Assembly: GCA_905182995.1 (NCBI GenBank)
Contig: CAJJDP010000020.1
Span: 375,453 to 439,452 of the forward strand
Reading direction: 5' to 3'
DNA from: Paramecium octaurelia
Lineage: Eukaryota > Ciliophora > Oligohymenophorea > Peniculida > Parameciidae
Length of the DNA: 64,000 bases
The notes under the pieces are model-generated. The model was not told the origin of the DNA and ran no database searches. It worked only from the letters and a program-made list of their open reading frames with translations. The position numbers were made by a program, and so were the translations under genes. Positions 61,374 through 64,000 of this stretch are shown here, piece after piece. Positions within the stretch are counted from its first letter, which is position 1, and every line of letters begins with the position of its first letter.

Positions 61374-62361
61374 CAATCTTTTGATTTTAAAATTTGATAA
61401 ATTAAACAATGAACTTCATAATAAGTACTTTATTTACATTTTACGTATTCAATTCAGTTTTATTATGATTTTTTTATATGATATTTTTTCATTTTAGAAT
61501 TATTCACCATTATGACAATCAAATAATTTTATTTATTCAAGGATAACGTGTGAAAATTATTTGTAATGAAATTCTTGATTCAATGCTATTTACATTTTTA
61601 ATGAATTATAATAAATTCAATAGATTTAATAATAAATTACAAGTTTGCATTATTGGCATTCTTACTCTTCAACTTGTCTTGAATCAACCTTAAGATGATT
61701 CTACATTTGGTTAATGTGAGAATAAATAATTATTAACATATTCTCAAACTATTTGGATTAGAATAATATAAATAAGAATAAAAGTAATTTGCTCGTTTTT
61801 CTATCTTACTTAATAGTTTATAGAAGGGAAGAAAAACCTAATCATCGAAAAAGAAAAATTTCATAAATTTCATATAACATTAAAAATTTGTTATTATTTA
61901 CTTGATTATTCCTTTTATAATTTCTACAAACATTCCAAATGAATGATCAAGGCAAGGGTTACAAACATTAAAAAAAAATATCATAATTGTAATACATGTA
62001 TATTTAGGACATTCTAATATTATATCTTTTAATTTCAAAATGATTTATTCCTTATATGACAGTGTAAATAATCTATTTGTATTAAATATATAGCTTATAA
62101 TTTGCTCTAAATAGACAATCAAATTTAAGTATAAAATCTAGAGCAGAATAATATTATAAATTTTTATTGAATGCGCTTCCTTTGTATCAATCACAATAGG
62201 TTAAAAAAATTAAATTCAGCTATATGGTTTCGATGATAAATAGTTGAATCTTATGTTATCGAAGAAAAAATGTAATATAAATTATTGTATGTTTTGTGAT
62301 TAGAGTATATCTTTATCATTCAAATAAATATTCTTATAGATTTATTACTAATTTATAATTA
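61374..62361. other. 988-nt region with competing ORFs, no secure gene
   Basis: The longest ORFs overlap on opposite strands: plus 61601-61942 (113 codons, hydrophobic signal-like start MNYNKFNRFNNKLQVCIIGIL) and minus 61580-61933 (117 codons, MFVEIIKGIIKQII..., with KLLSKIEKRANYF). A third minus-strand frame reads SHINQMQNHLKVDSRQVEEQE. Any one might be an exon, but I cannot tell which. Confidence 0.4.
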
Positions 62362-63752
62362 TCATAATTTTTTTGTTGGTGATGTATACTTCTTTAATAA
62401 TAAAATATTATTGAATTACTCTTCTGAATATTTACGAGTCATCTAATAGATACTAGTTATATTGATATACTTTAATAACTGTTTCAAATGGTAGATTGAA
62501 ATTCTTAAATTTGGTTACTATAAAATGCAAGGTTTCTCTGCATGCTTGAATATCTGAATACAATTCTAAGATTGAGGTTGAGAATTGATCATTTTCTCTA
62601 ATATTCTAAAAAAGAGTTTCTTCGTTTAACCTAAGATGCATACAATTTATACTCTAATACGTCATTTTTTTCAACAAACTCACTCAATTTTTTATTTTCG
62701 TTTTCTAATTACTATATAGATTATTCGATTTAATTTTCTAGATTTTATAAGTACATTTTTTTGGTTTCCTATTTTGTAACTTCATCGATTAATCTATCAT
62801 GATGTTAATGCAAAATTTTGAAATCATTTTAAATCTAATTTAAATCATCACTTAATACTAAAATGTATGAACTAAAATTTTACTTTAATTGCATTTTTCC
62901 TTGAGTTTGAATTCAACTTGAGAATATAAGTTGCTCTGTTAATAATATCCTGGAGCCTACTGCTATTGTTATTGAGTAGCATATGGATTATAAGGTTGGG
63001 TTTGATTATTGTAATATTAATTAGGAGGGTTGTTGTTTTAATATTAATAATTGTAGCCTTGGGTTGAATTTTAGTAGAATTATTGCTGCTGATTTTAGTA
63101 TTAATATGGGGCTTATGCATTTGGCTGTTATTAAATAACCCTAATGAATTGTGTGTAAAAATACTATGAATTTGATTATGTTCGGTTGAAAAAAGGGAAA
63201 TGCGCTTCTAAATCTCTAACTAAGGCGAGCATCACTCTTGACTTATTATAAAGAATGACATTTACAATTAATCTATGTTGATACCAACTTTGTAATTCGG
63301 TGTTGTGAATATTGACCACAGATTGATCTTAGGAAGCACCTTGGATGAAATATTGATTCACAGAAAATTTGGATATATCAGGATTATAAATTCTGATCAC
63401 AGCTGGAGCATCCGAATAGATAAAAGGAAACTAGATGGATGTAATAATAGAGTAAGTTTATCCTTTATATTTAATGGGCACTAATGATGAAATGAATTTA
63501 TACGCTCTCCTTTAAGTTCCAATAAATGTTTGATTATGCCATTTTCACCTTTAATTTTAAATAATTATTTACTTGTCTATGTGATTTGGGGATTGAATAA
63601 TTTTGGGTAATTGTATAAAATATTTGCAGCATCAGTAGCAACCTAAGAACTATTTTATAGATTATAAATTAATTCTACTGATTTCTGTATGCGCATAAAT
63701 TGATAACTCTATATAATTCCTATTCTTTCGGGAACTTTTCTGCCATAGCCAT
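62362..63752 (-). CDS. TSG101: TSG101/Vps23, ESCRT-I subunit (~407 aa)
   Basis: ESCRT-I subunit for endosomal sorting. N-terminal UEV domain (~1-150): YRKSVELIYNL, ILYNYPKLFNPQI, LPIKYKGQTYSIITSIQFPFIYSDAPAV in family order. A Gln/Asn/Tyr-rich linker (~175-235) replaces the usual Pro-rich one. A coiled coil (~255-320) precedes the C-terminal steadiness box (FSTSILELYSDIQACRETLHFIV, then QIFRRKYTSPTKK). Seven introns: 63685-63707, 63549-63572, 63481-63503, 62858-62883, 62606-62630, 62453-62470 (18 nt, in-frame, optional), 62392-62419. The UEV active-site Cys is absent, as expected for the family. Confidence 0.85.
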
Positions 63753-63828
63753 TTTGAAATATATAAATATATTATATATACACACAAAATTTAATAATAT
63801 TGTTTATAATTTCTAAGTTCTGAAATAC

Positions 63829-64000
63829 TCATTCACCTACTTAATAATCCTGAAAATGCGTAATTAATTATGAATTTAAAGAATGAGAATTTAAAACATT
63901 AAAAGAATTAATTACTATTAGGGTGAAATCTAATTTAAGTTTTTGATTAGGTAATCGATGAAAGAATTCAATTAGTTCTAAATATTCAAAGGATTTCAAG
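63829..64000 (-). CDS. 3' end of a gene continuing beyond the window
   Basis: A frame of 57 codons is open from the right edge to TGA 63829-63831. It reads protein-like near the edge (SFEYLELIEFFHRLPNQKLKLDFTLIVINSFNVL). An intron after LDFTLIVI (a GTAATT start) is possible, so the exact 3' end is uncertain. Function not recognised. Confidence 0.35.

Noticed and set aside
62872-63120. 82-codon minus-strand ORF rich in Ile, Thr and Asn
   Set aside because: Other-frame reading of the Gln/Asn-rich linker of TSG101.

Overview
The window looks like macronuclear DNA of a Paramecium-type ciliate. It is very AT-rich, reading frames run through TAA and TAG and end only at TGA, so TAA/TAG must be glutamine. 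Known protein families only read through if tiny GT...AG introns, mostly 20-33 nt, are removed. The gene models below were built by hand with that code. Every multi-exon model listed as complete gives a whole number of codons after intron removal, except the one at 46817-48549, which is flagged.

About 47 genes sit head-to-head, tail-to-tail or in series, usually 15-500 nt apart and on both strands, with no operon logic. Layout: 1-5.1 kb holds a truncated gene of unknown family, an FHA protein, a small ORF, an arrestin-like protein and an exosome RNase PH-fold subunit. 5-10 kb holds a PI4-kinase, a MORN/IQ protein and an Aha1-type cochaperone. 11-17 kb holds a K+ channel, a second member of the unknown family, a homeodomain-like protein, a basic protein and COQ5. 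17-25 kb holds a TIPIN/Csm3 protein, a CSN1-like PCI protein, meckelin (MKS3) and a B-box-type protein. 25-34 kb holds a second K+ channel, coiled-coil proteins and a CSPP1-like protein. 33-42 kb holds SNRNP27, an MFS transporter, small membrane and coiled-coil proteins, a second B-box protein, a RING protein and Dre2. 42-50 kb holds a ULK/ATG1-like kinase and several unknowns. 50-60 kb holds an SLC35F6-like carrier, a Brl1/Brr6-like nuclear-envelope protein, a B-box/SPRY protein and a third K+ channel. 58-64 kb holds a CDPK-like kinase with an altered catalytic motif, a SNARE, an acylated-looking small protein, TSG101/Vps23 and the end of one more gene.

The content is mostly eukaryotic housekeeping plus ciliate themes: membrane excitability (three cyclic-nucleotide-type K+ channels), cilium/basal body (meckelin, CSPP1-like, possibly MORN), and membrane traffic (PI4K, SNARE, TSG101). 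I found no rRNA, tRNA, CRISPR array, transposon, virus-derived element or toxin gene. I did not find a clearly new multi-gene system. The best leads are a CCHC zinc-knuckle-like motif after the CNBD in two of the three K+ channels, a CDPK-like kinase with HRE in place of HRD and a lost second EF-hand, a two-TM Brl1/Brr6 homologue, a structured intergenic element at 17451-17507, a 37-nt near-perfect palindrome at 41647-41683, and a 43-residue membrane microprotein.
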